A DNA stretch of 64,000 bases from Aquabacter sp965279295. Its GTDB lineage: Bacteria; Pseudomonadota; Alphaproteobacteria; Rhizobiales; Xanthobacteraceae. This document shows, piece by piece, positions 34,801 through 44,307 of the stretch. Location: NCBI GenBank assembly GCA_965279295.1, contig CBDIHQ010000014.1; one strand, given 5' to 3'. Numbering within the stretch: the stretch's first letter is position 1; each line of letters starts with the position of its first letter. Both the position numbers and the translations under genes were made by a program. The notes under the pieces were generated by a model that saw nothing but the letters and a program-made list of their open reading frames with translations, was not told where the DNA came from and made no database searches.

Positions 34801-34838
34801 CGTCTGGCCGCCCGTCCTCCGTGGGGGGCGGCCAGACG
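34801..34838 (+). terminator. Terminator-like hairpin after the SDR gene
   Basis: A 13-bp perfect stem (CGTCTGGCCGCCC and its complement) with a 12-base loop lies 12 bp past the stop. Only ATTTG follows, so termination efficiency is uncertain. Confidence 0.55.
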
Positions 34839-34875
34839 CGATTTGAGGTATGGTCGGCTTAATGAGCCCGCTAAA

Positions 34876-35406
34876 ATGAGCCTCCCCAACCTCATCACGC
34901 TGTTTCGCATCTTCCTGGTGCCGGTGGTGGTTTGGGCCATCGCCTCGAACGAGGTGCAACTGGCGTTCTGGCTGTTTGTCCTGGCGGGCGTGTCCGACGC
35001 GATCGACGGTTTCCTCGCCAAGAATTTCAATATGCAGACCGAGTTGGGCGCCTACCTCGATCCGCTCGCGGACAAGGCGCTGCTGGTGTCCATCTATGTG
35101 ACGCTGGCGGTGGTGGGTCTCATTCCCCGCTGGGTTGCCATCGCGGTGGTGACGCGGGACGTGATGATCGTCGGGGCCATCCTGCTGTCGGTGCTGATGG
35201 CCCGGCCGCTCCATATCCGGCCGCTGGTGATTTCCAAAGTGAACACCATGGCGCAGATCGTGTTCGCGGCGCTGGTGCTGGCGAGTGCCGGCTTCGGCTT
35301 TTCGCTGCACCTGGTGTTTGAACTCGGCCTTGTGGCCGTTGGCCTCTTGACGGCTCTTTCCGCTGCTGCCTATCTCGCGGATTGGATGCGCCATATGGCC
35401 AACTGA
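34876..35406 (+). CDS. pgsA: CDP-alcohol phosphatidyltransferase, PgsA-like
   Basis: The 176-residue membrane enzyme has NLITLFRIFLVP at the start and the CDP-alcohol motif DAIDGFLAKN...GAYLDPLADKALL (D-x2-D-G-x2-A ... G-x3-D-x3-D), with Lys in place of the usual Arg after the second Ala. It likely makes phosphatidylglycerophosphate, but cardiolipin-type activity is possible. The ATG at 34876 gives the family start although its ribosome site is poor; an upstream TTG adds 11 residues. First gene of a likely unit with the AI-2E permease and hdaA. Confidence 0.85.
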   Translation: MSLPNLITLFRIFLVPVVVWAIASNEVQLAFWLFVLAGVSDAIDGFLAKNFNMQTELGAYLDPLADKALLVSIYVTLAVVGLIPRWVAIAVVTRDVMIVGAILLSVLMARPLHIRPLVISKVNTMAQIVFAALVLASAGFGFSLHLVFELGLVAVGLLTALSAAAYLADWMRHMAN

Positions 35407-35456
35407 ACAGCGCCGGGCAGCGGAACTGTGCCGCGCGGCAATTCGGGGACGGCGCA

Positions 35457-36557
35457 ATGCCATTTCGGCTCCAGGTCAGGTTCTGGATCGGCGCCCTCAT
35501 CGTGGCGATCGTCGTTCTATGGCTGCTCCGGGGCATTCTGTTGCCGTTCGTCGCGGGCATTGCGATCGCCTATTTCCTCAATCCGATCGTCGAGCGGCTG
35601 GCACGCCTCGGCGTCGGGCGCACACCCTCGTCCCTGCTGATCGTCGGCATGTTCGTCATGCTGATCGTGATCTTCCTGCTGGTGGTGTTGCCGCTGCTCT
35701 CGAGCCAGCTGTTCGAGTTCATCCAGAACATGCCGAGCTACGTCACCCGCCTGCAGGGGCTGGTAACGGATGAGAACCGGGAGTGGATCAACCACTTCTT
35801 TGGAGACCGCCTGCCGGACGTTCAGCGTTCCCTGTCGGATGTGATGTCCCAGGGCGTCGCCTATCTGCTCGGCCTGCTGACCTCGATCTGGTCCGGCGGA
35901 CAGGCGCTGGTCTCGGTGTTCGCACTCATGGTGGTCACGCCGGTGGTGGTGTTCTACGTGATGTGCGACTGGGACCACATGCTCCAGACCGTGGATAGCT
36001 GGATTCCGGTGCACCAGAAGCCGGTCGTTCAGGACCTGGGCCGGAAGATGGACCTCGCGGTCGCCGGTTTCATCCGGGGACAGGCGCTGGTCTGCCTCAT
36101 CCTCGGCAGCTTCTACGCCATTTCGCTGAGTATGGCGGGGCTGAATTTCGGCCTACTGATCGGCATCGTCTCCGGCCTGATTACCTTTATTCCCTATGTC
36201 GGCTCGCTGACAGGCCTTGTGCTGGCCATGGGTGTCGCCATCGTCCAGTTCTTCCCGGACTGGACCATGATCGGCATCATTCTCGGCATCTTCGTCACCG
36301 GGCAGACTGTCGAGGGCTACATTCTCTCCCCCAAGCTGGTGGGCGACAGCATCGGCGTGCATCCGGTGTGGCTCATGTTCTCGCTGTTCGCCTTCGGCTA
36401 TCTCTTCGGCTTCGTGGGCCTGCTCCTGGCGGTGCCGTTGACGGCGGCCGTCGGGGTGCTGGTGCGCTTCGGCTTCAGCCAGTATTTCCACAGCCCGCTC
36501 TACACCGGTGAAGAGATCGAGGGCGCCGAGGACGTGCGCTTCCTGGAGCACCGTTGA
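35457..36557 (+). CDS. AI-2E family transporter
   Basis: A 366-residue inner-membrane protein with about eight helices and the AI-2E family pattern: LLPFVAGIAIAYFLNPIVERL, a soluble middle part (VTDENREWINHFFGDR), GLITFIPYVGSLTGLVLA and the conserved PKLVGDSIGVHP. The substrate is unknown in most members; the name from autoinducer-2 export need not apply. GGGGA lies 7 bases before the ATG at 35457. It lies 3 bp before hdaA, so they are coupled. Confidence 0.9.
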   Translation: MPFRLQVRFWIGALIVAIVVLWLLRGILLPFVAGIAIAYFLNPIVERLARLGVGRTPSSLLIVGMFVMLIVIFLLVVLPLLSSQLFEFIQNMPSYVTRLQGLVTDENREWINHFFGDRLPDVQRSLSDVMSQGVAYLLGLLTSIWSGGQALVSVFALMVVTPVVVFYVMCDWDHMLQTVDSWIPVHQKPVVQDLGRKMDLAVAGFIRGQALVCLILGSFYAISLSMAGLNFGLLIGIVSGLITFIPYVGSLTGLVLAMGVAIVQFFPDWTMIGIILGIFVTGQTVEGYILSPKLVGDSIGVHPVWLMFSLFAFGYLFGFVGLLLAVPLTAAVGVLVRFGFSQYFHSPLYTGEEIEGAEDVRFLEHR

Positions 36558-36560
36558 GCC

Positions 36561-37271
36561 ATGGCCGGGCGCGCGCGTTTCAATCCGCAACTGCCGCTCG
36601 ATTTGCCGGCCTCCACGGCCTTGCGGCGCGAGGACTTTCTTGAAGCCCCCAGCAACGCCGCCGCCCTGGCGCTGATCGACAATTATCCCGACTGGCCGGC
36701 GCCCGTGGTCTGTCTCGTGGGCGCAGGCGGCACCGGAAAGAGCCATCTGGCAGCGGTGTTCGCAGCACAGGCGCATGCCGACATCATCAGCGCCGCCGAA
36801 CTTGTCCGCGCCGGCGTCCCCACCGCATTGGAGCATGGGGCGCTGGTGCTGGAGGATCTGGCGCAGGGCGGATTCGACGAAGCGGCGTTGTTCCACATGC
36901 TCAACCATGCACAGGAAACTAGAGCCCATATCCTCATGACCGCCCGGTCTGCGCCGTCCGGCTTCACGCTCGCCACCGCCGACCTCTCCTCGCGCCTGCG
37001 CGCCATCCCCGCCGTCGAGATCGGCCCGGCAGACGATCCGCTGCTCGCGGCGGTTCTGGTCAAGCTGTTCGCCGACCGGCAGATCCCGGTGGACGAGGGG
37101 ACGGTGCAATATCTGCTCGCGCGGATGGAGCGTTCGGTCGCCGGCGCGGAGGCGCTTGTGGCGGCGATCGACCGGGCGTCGCTCGCGGGTCATAGGCCGG
37201 TGACGCGGGCCTTCGCCGCCGAGGTGCTGCGCGCTTGGGAAAGCACGAGCGCACAAGAGGATGAGGACTGA
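36561..37271 (+). CDS. hdaA: DnaA-related regulator of replication initiation (HdaA)
   Basis: HdaA with the beta clamp promotes DnaA-ATP hydrolysis and prevents over-initiation. The 236-residue protein has a clamp-binding motif at the N-terminus (QLPLDLP, residues 10-16), a Walker A (VGAGGTGKSHLAAVF) and a DnaA-like AAA+ domain (VLEDLAQGGFDEAALFHMLN), followed by SSRLRAIPAVEIGPADD. The place after the AI-2E gene and before ppk is typical in Rhizobiales. A cytoplasmic protein. Confidence 0.88.
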   Translation: MAGRARFNPQLPLDLPASTALRREDFLEAPSNAAALALIDNYPDWPAPVVCLVGAGGTGKSHLAAVFAAQAHADIISAAELVRAGVPTALEHGALVLEDLAQGGFDEAALFHMLNHAQETRAHILMTARSAPSGFTLATADLSSRLRAIPAVEIGPADDPLLAAVLVKLFADRQIPVDEGTVQYLLARMERSVAGAEALVAAIDRASLAGHRPVTRAFAAEVLRAWESTSAQEDED

Positions 37272-37332
37272 CGCGGAACCGTCATAGAGTGGTCATGCAA
37301 GGCGGCCATGTTCCGGCGGACATTGGGGACAA

Positions 37333-39528
37333 ATGATGAGCGCGAACGAGAACGCAGCCCTTTCCGTTGCGGATGAAACAGTGGTTCCGGTGACGGAGAA
37401 CGGGGTACAGGTGGATCTCGCCAGTTCGCCGCAACGCTTCATCAACCGCGAAATTTCCTGGCTGCACTTCAATCGGCGGGTTCTGGAGGAAGCCTCCAAC
37501 ACCCATCATCCGCTGCTGGAGCAACTGCGCTTCCTCTCCATCTCCGCCAACAATCTCGATGAATTCTTCATGGTCCGCGTCGCGGGCCTGAAGGAGCAGA
37601 TCAGCGAAGGCGTCATCGAGCCGAGCCCGGACGGCCTCAGCCCTACCGAGCAGCTTGCCTCGATCATGACCGTGGCCAGCAAGCTGATCTTCGATCAGCA
37701 GGCGCGCTGGCGCGAGCTGCGCCGGGACCTGGTCGGGGTCGGCATCAACCTCGTGGACGGTTCCGATGTGACCGCCAGCGACTTGAAAATGCTCCAGTCG
37801 CATTTCCTCCATCACGTCTTTCCCGTGCTGACGCCGCTTGCCATCGATCCGGCCCACCCATTCCCCTTCATTCCCAACCTCGGCTTCTCGCTGGCGCTTC
37901 AACTGGTGCGGCAGACCGACGGGCGCGGCATGAACGCGCTGATTCGCATTCCCGCCAAGGTCGAGCGGTTCATCCGCCTGCCGGATAGCGACGGGCTGCG
38001 CTTCATCACGCTCGAGCAGATGATCGGCCTGTTCATCGCCCGCCTGTTCCCCGGCTATGCCGTCAAGGGGCAGGGCGTGTTCCGCGTCATCCGCGACAGC
38101 GACCTGGACGTTGAGGAAGAGGCGGAAGACCTTGTCCGCCTGTTCGAGACCGCGCTGAAGCAGCGCCGCTACGGCTCGGTAATTCGCATGGAGGCGGACG
38201 CCGCCATGCCGGACGAACTGCGCAACTTCGTCGCCCGCGAACTTGATGTGCAGGACGAGGAGATCTTCGTTGTTCAGGGCGTGCTCGCCCTCAACGAATT
38301 CTCCCAGCTTGTCTCGGTGGATCGGCCGGACCTCAAATTCCCGGCCTACAACGCGCGCTTCCCCGAGCGCATCCGCGACCATGGCGGCGATTGCTTCCTC
38401 GCCATCCGGGAAAAGGACCTTCTGGTCCACCACCCTTACGAATCCTTCGACGTGGTGGTGCAGTTCCTGCGCCAGGCGGCGCGCGACCCTAACGTGGTCG
38501 CCATCAAGCAGACGCTCTATCGGACCTCTTCGGACAGCCCGATCGTCAAGGCTCTCGCCGAGGCGGCGGAAGCCGGCAAGTCCGTGACTGCCCTGGTGGA
38601 ACTCAAAGCCCGCTTCGATGAGGAGGCCAACATCCGCTGGGCGCGCGACCTGGAGCGCGCGGGCGTGCAGGTGGTGTTCGGCTTCATCGACCTGAAGACC
38701 CACGGCAAGCTGTCCATGGCGGTGCGCCGCGAAGGCGGCACGCTTGCCACCTATTGCCATGTGGGCACCGGGAATTATCACCCCATCACGGCGCGCATCT
38801 ATACTGACCTCTCGTTCTTCACCGCCGACCCGGTGATCGCACAGGACGTGGCCCGCATCTTCAACTTCATCACCGGTTACGCCACCCCCGGCGAACTCGA
38901 CGTGATGGCGGTTTCGCCGACCACGCTGAAGCCGCGTCTGCTGGCCAACATTAGGGAAGAGATGGAGCATGCCTTGGCCGGACGACCCGGCTCCATTTGG
39001 CTCAAGTGCAACTCCCTGGTGGACCCTGAGATTATCGACGCGCTCTACGCGGCGAGCAGCGCCGGTGTGAAGGTGGACTGCATCGTGCGCGGCATCTGCT
39101 GCCTGCGGCCCGGCATTGCGGGTCTCTCGGAGAATATCCGGGTGAAGTCCATCGTCGGCCGCTTCTTGGAGCACAGCCGAATCTATTGCTTCGGCGCCGG
39201 CCACAGCCTGCCGCACCCCAAGGCGGTGGTTTACATTTCCTCCGCCGACCTCATGACCCGCAATCTTGACCGTCGCGTCGAGACACTTTGCCCCATCACC
39301 AACCCCACGGTTCATGAGCAGGTGCTGGATCAGATCATGGTGGCCAACATCATCGACAACGAACAGAGCTGGCAGGTGTTGCCCGACGGCTCCTCCGAAC
39401 GCATAGTCCCCGCCCCAGGCGAAGAATCATTCAACGCCCATCAATATTTCATGACAAATCCGAGCTTGTCGGGACGTGGAAAGTCTCTCAAAAATTCTTC
39501 GCCGCGCAGCCTCCTCCTCCGCCGGTGA
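37333..39528 (+). CDS. ppk: Polyphosphate kinase 1
   Basis: PPK1 reversibly makes polyphosphate from ATP. The 731 residues include the N-terminal domain (REISWLHFNRRVLEEA), the catalytic region KAPFDEEANIRWAR-like (LKARFDEEANIRWAR), the phosphohistidine segment CHVGTGNYHPITAR and the second phospholipase D-like part (SSADLMTRNLDRRVE). The end SLSGRGKSLKNSSPR is typical for Rhizobiales. GGGGAC precedes the ATG. The ppx gene begins inside its 3' end, so both enzymes of polyphosphate turnover are coupled. Confidence 0.94.
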   Translation: MMSANENAALSVADETVVPVTENGVQVDLASSPQRFINREISWLHFNRRVLEEASNTHHPLLEQLRFLSISANNLDEFFMVRVAGLKEQISEGVIEPSPDGLSPTEQLASIMTVASKLIFDQQARWRELRRDLVGVGINLVDGSDVTASDLKMLQSHFLHHVFPVLTPLAIDPAHPFPFIPNLGFSLALQLVRQTDGRGMNALIRIPAKVERFIRLPDSDGLRFITLEQMIGLFIARLFPGYAVKGQGVFRVIRDSDLDVEEEAEDLVRLFETALKQRRYGSVIRMEADAAMPDELRNFVARELDVQDEEIFVVQGVLALNEFSQLVSVDRPDLKFPAYNARFPERIRDHGGDCFLAIREKDLLVHHPYESFDVVVQFLRQAARDPNVVAIKQTLYRTSSDSPIVKALAEAAEAGKSVTALVELKARFDEEANIRWARDLERAGVQVVFGFIDLKTHGKLSMAVRREGGTLATYCHVGTGNYHPITARIYTDLSFFTADPVIAQDVARIFNFITGYATPGELDVMAVSPTTLKPRLLANIREEMEHALAGRPGSIWLKCNSLVDPEIIDALYAASSAGVKVDCIVRGICCLRPGIAGLSENIRVKSIVGRFLEHSRIYCFGAGHSLPHPKAVVYISSADLMTRNLDRRVETLCPITNPTVHEQVLDQIMVANIIDNEQSWQVLPDGSSERIVPAPGEESFNAHQYFMTNPSLSGRGKSLKNSSPRSLLLRR

Positions 39529-41053
39529 CGCCCGCGGTCGCGGGCCGCACCTGACCGATCTGATGACCGTGGCGGCGCCGATTGCCGTTATCGACATTGG
39601 CTCCAATTCGGTGCGCCTCGTGGTCTACGAGGCGCTCAGCCGTGCCCCCACACCGATCTTCAACGAGAAGGCGCTGTGCGGGTTGGGGCGGGAGGTGCTG
39701 TCGACCGGACGGCTGGCGCAGGACGCCATCGACAAGGCGCTTTCCGCGCTGCGGCGGTTCCGCGCCCTGTGCGATGCCATGCAGGTCGAGACGCTCTATG
39801 CGCTCGCCACCGCCGCCGCGCGCGATGCGAAGAACGGGCCGGACTTCATCGCCCAGTGCGAGGCCATCTGTCGGAGCCGGATCGAAATCCTGTCCGGACG
39901 CCGGGAGGCGTCTCTCGCTGCGGCCGGCGTGATCTCGGGCGTGTACGAACCCGACGGCATCGCCGGGGATCTTGGAGGCGGCTCGCTCGAACTGGTGGAT
40001 GTGCGCGGCGATACCATTGCCAGCAACGGCATCACCTTGCCGCTCGGCAGTCTCGCGCTTCAGGACCGCTCCGCCAAATCCATGCGCAAGGCCGAGAAGA
40101 TCGTCCGTGATGCCATGCAGGATGTGCCCGTTCTGGGGCAATTGGCGGGGCGCACCTTCTACGCGGTGGGTGGCAACTGGCGCGCCCTGGCGCGGCTGCA
40201 CATGTTCCAGAAGGGGTATCCGCTGCATGTGATGCACGGCTATGCCATCCCCGCGCGGGAGGCCCTGGCCTTCGCCCGCATCGTCCATCGCGGCGATGTG
40301 GAGGCGCTGGGCAATATCGATGCGGTGTCCCTGGCCCGCCGTCCGCTGCTCTCATACGGCGCGTTGGTGCTTGAAAATCTGGTGCAGTACGGGCGCCCTT
40401 CGCAGGTGTTGATCTCCGCCCTTGGGGTGCGCGAGGGCTTGCTGTTTTCGCTTCTGGACAAGGCCCAGCAGCGGGAAGACCCGCTGATCCTCGCGGCGCA
40501 GGAGTTCAACCTGCTGCGTTCGCGCGCGCCTTTGCACCAGGAGGAAATGGTCGCGTGGACCGACCGCTTCTTCGATTCCGCGCCGACGCTTGCGGAAAAC
40601 CGCAATGAGCGTCGCATTCGGCGTGCGGCCTGCTTGCTTGCCGATGTCAGCTGGCGTGCTCACCCTGACTATCGCGCCGAGCAGAGCCTGAACATCATCG
40701 CCCATGCGGCCTTTGCCGGGGTGGATCACCCGAGCCGCGTTTCCGTGGCCTTGCCGGTCTATTTCCGCCACATCGGGCTTGCGCCAGAGGAAACGCCGCC
40801 GCGGCTGATCGAACTGGTCACGCCTGCCATGCTCGAGCGGGCCCGCATGCTGGGCGCGGCCATGCGGATCGCCTATTCGCTCTCAGCGGCCATGGCCGGC
40901 ATCCTGCCTTCGACGCGGCTGGAGGTGCGGGGCACCCAATTGGTGCTCTCGGTTCCCGCCCGCCTGTCGGACCTGGTGAACGAGCGCGTCAACAATCGCC
41001 TGCGCCAATTGAGCAAGCTTGTCGGTTGCGAGCCCTTGGTGACAATGGATTGA
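39476..41053 (+). CDS. ppx: Exopolyphosphatase
   Basis: The 525-residue Ppx/GppA-type enzyme has VIDIGSNSVRLVVYE and GDLGGGSLELVDV, both nucleotide-binding loops of the actin-like ATPase fold, and releases phosphate from polyphosphate ends. The GTG start at 39476 overlaps ppk by 53 bp; GGGAC lies before it. An ATG at 39563 (MTVAAPIAVIDIG) would give a family-like start but has no visible ribosome site, so the start is uncertain. The C-terminal HD-like region is present. Confidence 0.92.
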   Translation: MESLSKILRRAASSSAGDARGRGPHLTDLMTVAAPIAVIDIGSNSVRLVVYEALSRAPTPIFNEKALCGLGREVLSTGRLAQDAIDKALSALRRFRALCDAMQVETLYALATAAARDAKNGPDFIAQCEAICRSRIEILSGRREASLAAAGVISGVYEPDGIAGDLGGGSLELVDVRGDTIASNGITLPLGSLALQDRSAKSMRKAEKIVRDAMQDVPVLGQLAGRTFYAVGGNWRALARLHMFQKGYPLHVMHGYAIPAREALAFARIVHRGDVEALGNIDAVSLARRPLLSYGALVLENLVQYGRPSQVLISALGVREGLLFSLLDKAQQREDPLILAAQEFNLLRSRAPLHQEEMVAWTDRFFDSAPTLAENRNERRIRRAACLLADVSWRAHPDYRAEQSLNIIAHAAFAGVDHPSRVSVALPVYFRHIGLAPEETPPRLIELVTPAMLERARMLGAAMRIAYSLSAAMAGILPSTRLEVRGTQLVLSVPARLSDLVNERVNNRLRQLSKLVGCEPLVTMD

Positions 41054-41176
41054 CGTCGCTCATCGGGAGGCGGTCCGAGGGCTGCATTGGTCTCCGAGGC
41101 GTCCTAACTCACCACTGACGAGATGATGGCGTGGATCAAGCCTGAAAAAAAGCACCCCACGTCGGGCTCGCTGCGT

Positions 41177-42244
41177 CTACGGAGCCCGGTTTTTCAGAAC
41201 CTCCGAGAGGTCGCTGAGAATAAGATCTTGATATGCCCGTGGGATAGGGGACGAAGGATGACGCCACATGATGATGTCGACCGTACGGGTCGGATTGTCC
41301 CTGAGCAGTTCGCGCTTGATGAAGGGAAAGCCCTGGTCGAGCAGGGCGCGCCAGAGATCGCAAACTGGGTTCATGGGGCGCCGGCTTAAGGCAAGGCCCA
41401 GCGATGTCAGATCCTGAGAACGACACAGGGAAAGAGCGGAAGTCGGCCGTCGGCGCGGCTTTTCGGCGCCCTCCGCGTTCTGATCCTGATCCTGATCGTC
41501 GTCTCGCAAATCCGCTGTGCTGACAATCGTGTCGACCAGCGCTGTGTAAGGCCAGATCGCCTGGCAACGCAGGCCGTTTCGAAGCATTTTCTGCGTCAAA
41601 CCGATTTCATAAGCGCGGATGACTTTAAGCTTGGAACGGAATGGCAGCACATTGTTCCAGAATTTCTGGAATCCATCGCTTTTCAGCGCTTTCGGACCGA
41701 ACGCCAGGAAATAGGACTGCAGATGATGGCGCATCTGCCAACTGTCCGTGCATCCCCACACATCAGCCTGAGTATAGTCGATCTTCTCTAAGAGCGGTTC
41801 GATGTGTTCAAATGGGCCGTAGACGCTGTCGTTCAGAATGAGCAGAGATTCAATGTTTACGAGGTCTAAGCCGCCGTACTCTAGACCATCGCGCCATGCA
41901 GAAAAATCATATCCTATATTTTTGCGGACGATGACCTTTGCGCAATGCCTGACGAGCCAATCGCGGTCTTCCGGCTCTACTGCGCCGGAGTTGCTGACAA
42001 AGACGATCGCGTACCCGGCGGAATGGAGGCTTTCCAGATATTTGCGGACATACAGCGCGACCCGGCCCGCCCGATCAAAATGGCAGAACAGCGCGACGCG
42101 CGGACCGAGCGGCTGAAGACCTTCGATGTTGATCAGTGGCGGCCGGCGCGGCTCGATATGCGCCAAAATCGTTGCAACGGCGACTTTTATCTCGTCTTTA
42201 CACCTGCGTCGCAGATTTTTTGCCTTTGCGAATAGCCGTCTCAT
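41177..42244 (-). CDS. RgpF-type rhamnan/glycan synthesis protein
   Basis: The 355-residue protein matches the rhamnan synthesis F family: VALFCHFDRAGRVALYVRKY, FVSNSGAVEPEDRDW, VIVRKNIGYDFSAWRDGLE, LLILNDSVYGPFEHIEPLL and GFPFIKRELLRDNPTRTVDI. Such proteins act in polysaccharide or O-antigen assembly. Inside is an unusual acidic/basic insertion (DDDQDQDQNAEGAEKPRRRP) from a GATCCT-type DNA repeat. It overlaps the methyltransferase gene by 4 bases (ATGA), so they act together, probably in surface glycan modification. Confidence 0.85.
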   Translation of the reverse strand: MRRLFAKAKNLRRRCKDEIKVAVATILAHIEPRRPPLINIEGLQPLGPRVALFCHFDRAGRVALYVRKYLESLHSAGYAIVFVSNSGAVEPEDRDWLVRHCAKVIVRKNIGYDFSAWRDGLEYGGLDLVNIESLLILNDSVYGPFEHIEPLLEKIDYTQADVWGCTDSWQMRHHLQSYFLAFGPKALKSDGFQKFWNNVLPFRSKLKVIRAYEIGLTQKMLRNGLRCQAIWPYTALVDTIVSTADLRDDDQDQDQNAEGAEKPRRRPTSALSLCRSQDLTSLGLALSRRPMNPVCDLWRALLDQGFPFIKRELLRDNPTRTVDIIMWRHPSSPIPRAYQDLILSDLSEVLKNRAP

Positions 42245-43989
42245 CGCGCAGACACTTTCGGATCTCTCTGTGGGATTTGATTAGTACCAGCCATGTGACT
42301 GGTGAAAGATGCCAGATCCTTGTCGAGTGCTGCAAGGTCCTGTGTAAGAGCCGATTTCCCAAGCAGCATCCGCTCCATTTGGATCCCGGCCCGAAACAAT
42401 TCAGCGGCCGGTTTGCGGGACGCGCTCGACTTCAGGTTTTTCATCTGGTGCTGCCGCAGCAGCCGAAGATTGCGGATCGCCACTGTCTTGGAGCCGTATG
42501 GAGCATTGGCCTCCAGTGCAGCTCCGCAATAGAGCACGTCGAGGTCCTCGGCCTTGAGATCTGCGTCGGCCTGCGCTGCCGCTATTACCGCATCATGAAC
42601 CCGCTGCAAGGAGCGCGCGGTGGTGTAGTGGCCTGCGTTGACAGCGGTGACATAGGCGCGGCGGCTCATGGAGGCTAACCTTGCCTCGCCGAACTCTTGA
42701 GAGGGAGAGATGCCGAGCCTTTGCAAGTGGTTAGAAAGATCGGCATCACCCCGCTGCGCCGCGCAGAGCACAAGCTCGGCCTTGCAAACCCACTCGATGT
42801 CTTCGGCATCGCCGTCCTCGCTGCCGATGTTGGTGAGGGTGGTGCGGAGAAGGGACGTGGCTTCCAAGGCACGAACGAAGAGAAGCTCAACCTTCGCGCG
42901 GGTCTCGCCACCGAGCAGGCGTTGGATCGCGCGGTGATAAAGAACCGGGCCCAGGCACATGGGTGCGGTCTTATGAAATTGCTCCAGATTCGCCTGGGTA
43001 AAGTCCAGTTTTAGCGCTTCGGGCAGGTCGCCGAACCGGCTGAGGCAGAGGGCGGAGAAGGCGGCGTAGGCGGCTTCGGCGGCGGCAAGGTCGCCGGCGT
43101 TCACGTTCGATCTGTAGAGTCGACTTGTCGCGCCAAGCGCAAGATCTGTACTTATGTCGGGTAGCTTGATGAGGTGATCTAGATAGCTTCGATACAGCAT
43201 GTCAGCCTCGGGACCCAGATGTCCCCATCCGGTGCGCGACATGCCCGCCCGCGCCCGCAGAGAGGGTCCCTCCGCGACGACCTCCACTTCAGTGAACCCC
43301 GCGCGCCGCAAGACGGCTTCAAGGCTGGAGGCGGTATGCAATATCGTATGATAACCGACTGAGAGGAGCGGGATGAGTGCGCCGCTGCCCAACTGCGGTT
43401 TCAATGCGCCGGCATTGGGGGTGGTGAGCACGAGCACGCCGTCCGCGCTCAGGGCCGATTTCAGCGCGTCCAGGAAGGCGTCTTGATCTTGAATGTGCTC
43501 GAGTACCTCCGAGCACACCACGACGTCGTAGGTGTTTGCGGCTTCCGCGGCGGGGGTGAAATAGCCCAACTCGACGGGCAGATTGAGGATGGTGCGCCCG
43601 GCACGGGCGGTGAAGGAGGGATCGTACCCTTTGACGCTCCAGCCCAAAAGGTGCCGCGCCGCGTCCATGCAGAAGCCGAACCCGCCGCCGATTTCCAGCA
43701 GCCGCGCGCGGGGTCCGAACTTGAGTCCGAGGATGTTGGCGAGAATGCCGAAGATGCCGGCGCCTTGCTGGAGATACAGCGCGAGGGGAGCATCGGCCTC
43801 TTCAGGCGACGCGTCATAGTCAGGTGTCGGCTGAGGGAAGAAAGACGCCGCGCCGCAGGACGGGCAGGCGTTCAGCGCATAATGGGTCTTGCGGTCGTCC
43901 GCCGTCAGAACCTGCCGAAATGAGCCCTGAAAACCGCAGGACGGACACGTCGCAACGACCTGCTGATCAACCGGCCAGACAATACTCAA
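42241..43989 (-). CDS. Class I methyltransferase with N-terminal zinc ribbon
   Basis: The 582-residue product has two CPSCG knuckles near the N-terminus, then an SAM-binding domain (LLEIGGGFGFCMDAARHLLGW; DVVVCSEVLEHIQDQDAF; LVLTTPNAGALK). From about residue 300 it continues as a long helical region that I do not recognise. The start is a TTG with GGAG 6 bases before. The pairing with the RgpF gene suggests methylation of a surface sugar. The large C-terminal part is unusual for this type of methyltransferase. Confidence 0.82.
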   Translation of the reverse strand: MSIVWPVDQQVVATCPSCGFQGSFRQVLTADDRKTHYALNACPSCGAASFFPQPTPDYDASPEEADAPLALYLQQGAGIFGILANILGLKFGPRARLLEIGGGFGFCMDAARHLLGWSVKGYDPSFTARAGRTILNLPVELGYFTPAAEAANTYDVVVCSEVLEHIQDQDAFLDALKSALSADGVLVLTTPNAGALKPQLGSGALIPLLSVGYHTILHTASSLEAVLRRAGFTEVEVVAEGPSLRARAGMSRTGWGHLGPEADMLYRSYLDHLIKLPDISTDLALGATSRLYRSNVNAGDLAAAEAAYAAFSALCLSRFGDLPEALKLDFTQANLEQFHKTAPMCLGPVLYHRAIQRLLGGETRAKVELLFVRALEATSLLRTTLTNIGSEDGDAEDIEWVCKAELVLCAAQRGDADLSNHLQRLGISPSQEFGEARLASMSRRAYVTAVNAGHYTTARSLQRVHDAVIAAAQADADLKAEDLDVLYCGAALEANAPYGSKTVAIRNLRLLRQHQMKNLKSSASRKPAAELFRAGIQMERMLLGKSALTQDLAALDKDLASFTSHMAGTNQIPQRDPKVSAR

Positions 43990-44307
43990 TATTCGCTCCG
44001 TCGTTATTGCCCTAGCGTCACCCCAATCGCCACGCTTCTTATTCGTCCCGGAAGTGATATCAAACAGTTAAGACAGGCAACATTGAGACTATCGATATAT
44101 CGGCGATCATTATGCGACGCCGTTCCCTTAGGTGTCCGCCAAACCAGCCAAAAGCTTACCTACGACAAGTTCGCGGCGCAGGGTAAGCGCGCCGAACCGT
44201 CAAGTAAGCGACGGTCTGAGGCAAAATATTACCCATTACTTCGGGCGACGAGTGTAATTTATTTGCGCTCAGCGTGAGGCTGACCGTTCGTGATCTGGGC
44301 GCGCTTT
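43990..44307. other. Intergenic region before the methyltransferase gene
   Basis: About 318 bp between the RTX-like gene and the methyltransferase start. It should hold the promoter of the glycan pair, and has moderate AT-rich segments, but no clear repeat, operator or RNA gene was seen. Short open frames here have no supporting ribosome site. Confidence 0.5.

Noticed and set aside
37282..39315. 677-codon open frame opposite ppk
   Set aside because: Shadow of ppk; no start signal or domain.
44083..44277. Possible 64-residue protein before the methyltransferase gene
   Set aside because: No ribosome site, no domain, composition not protein-like.
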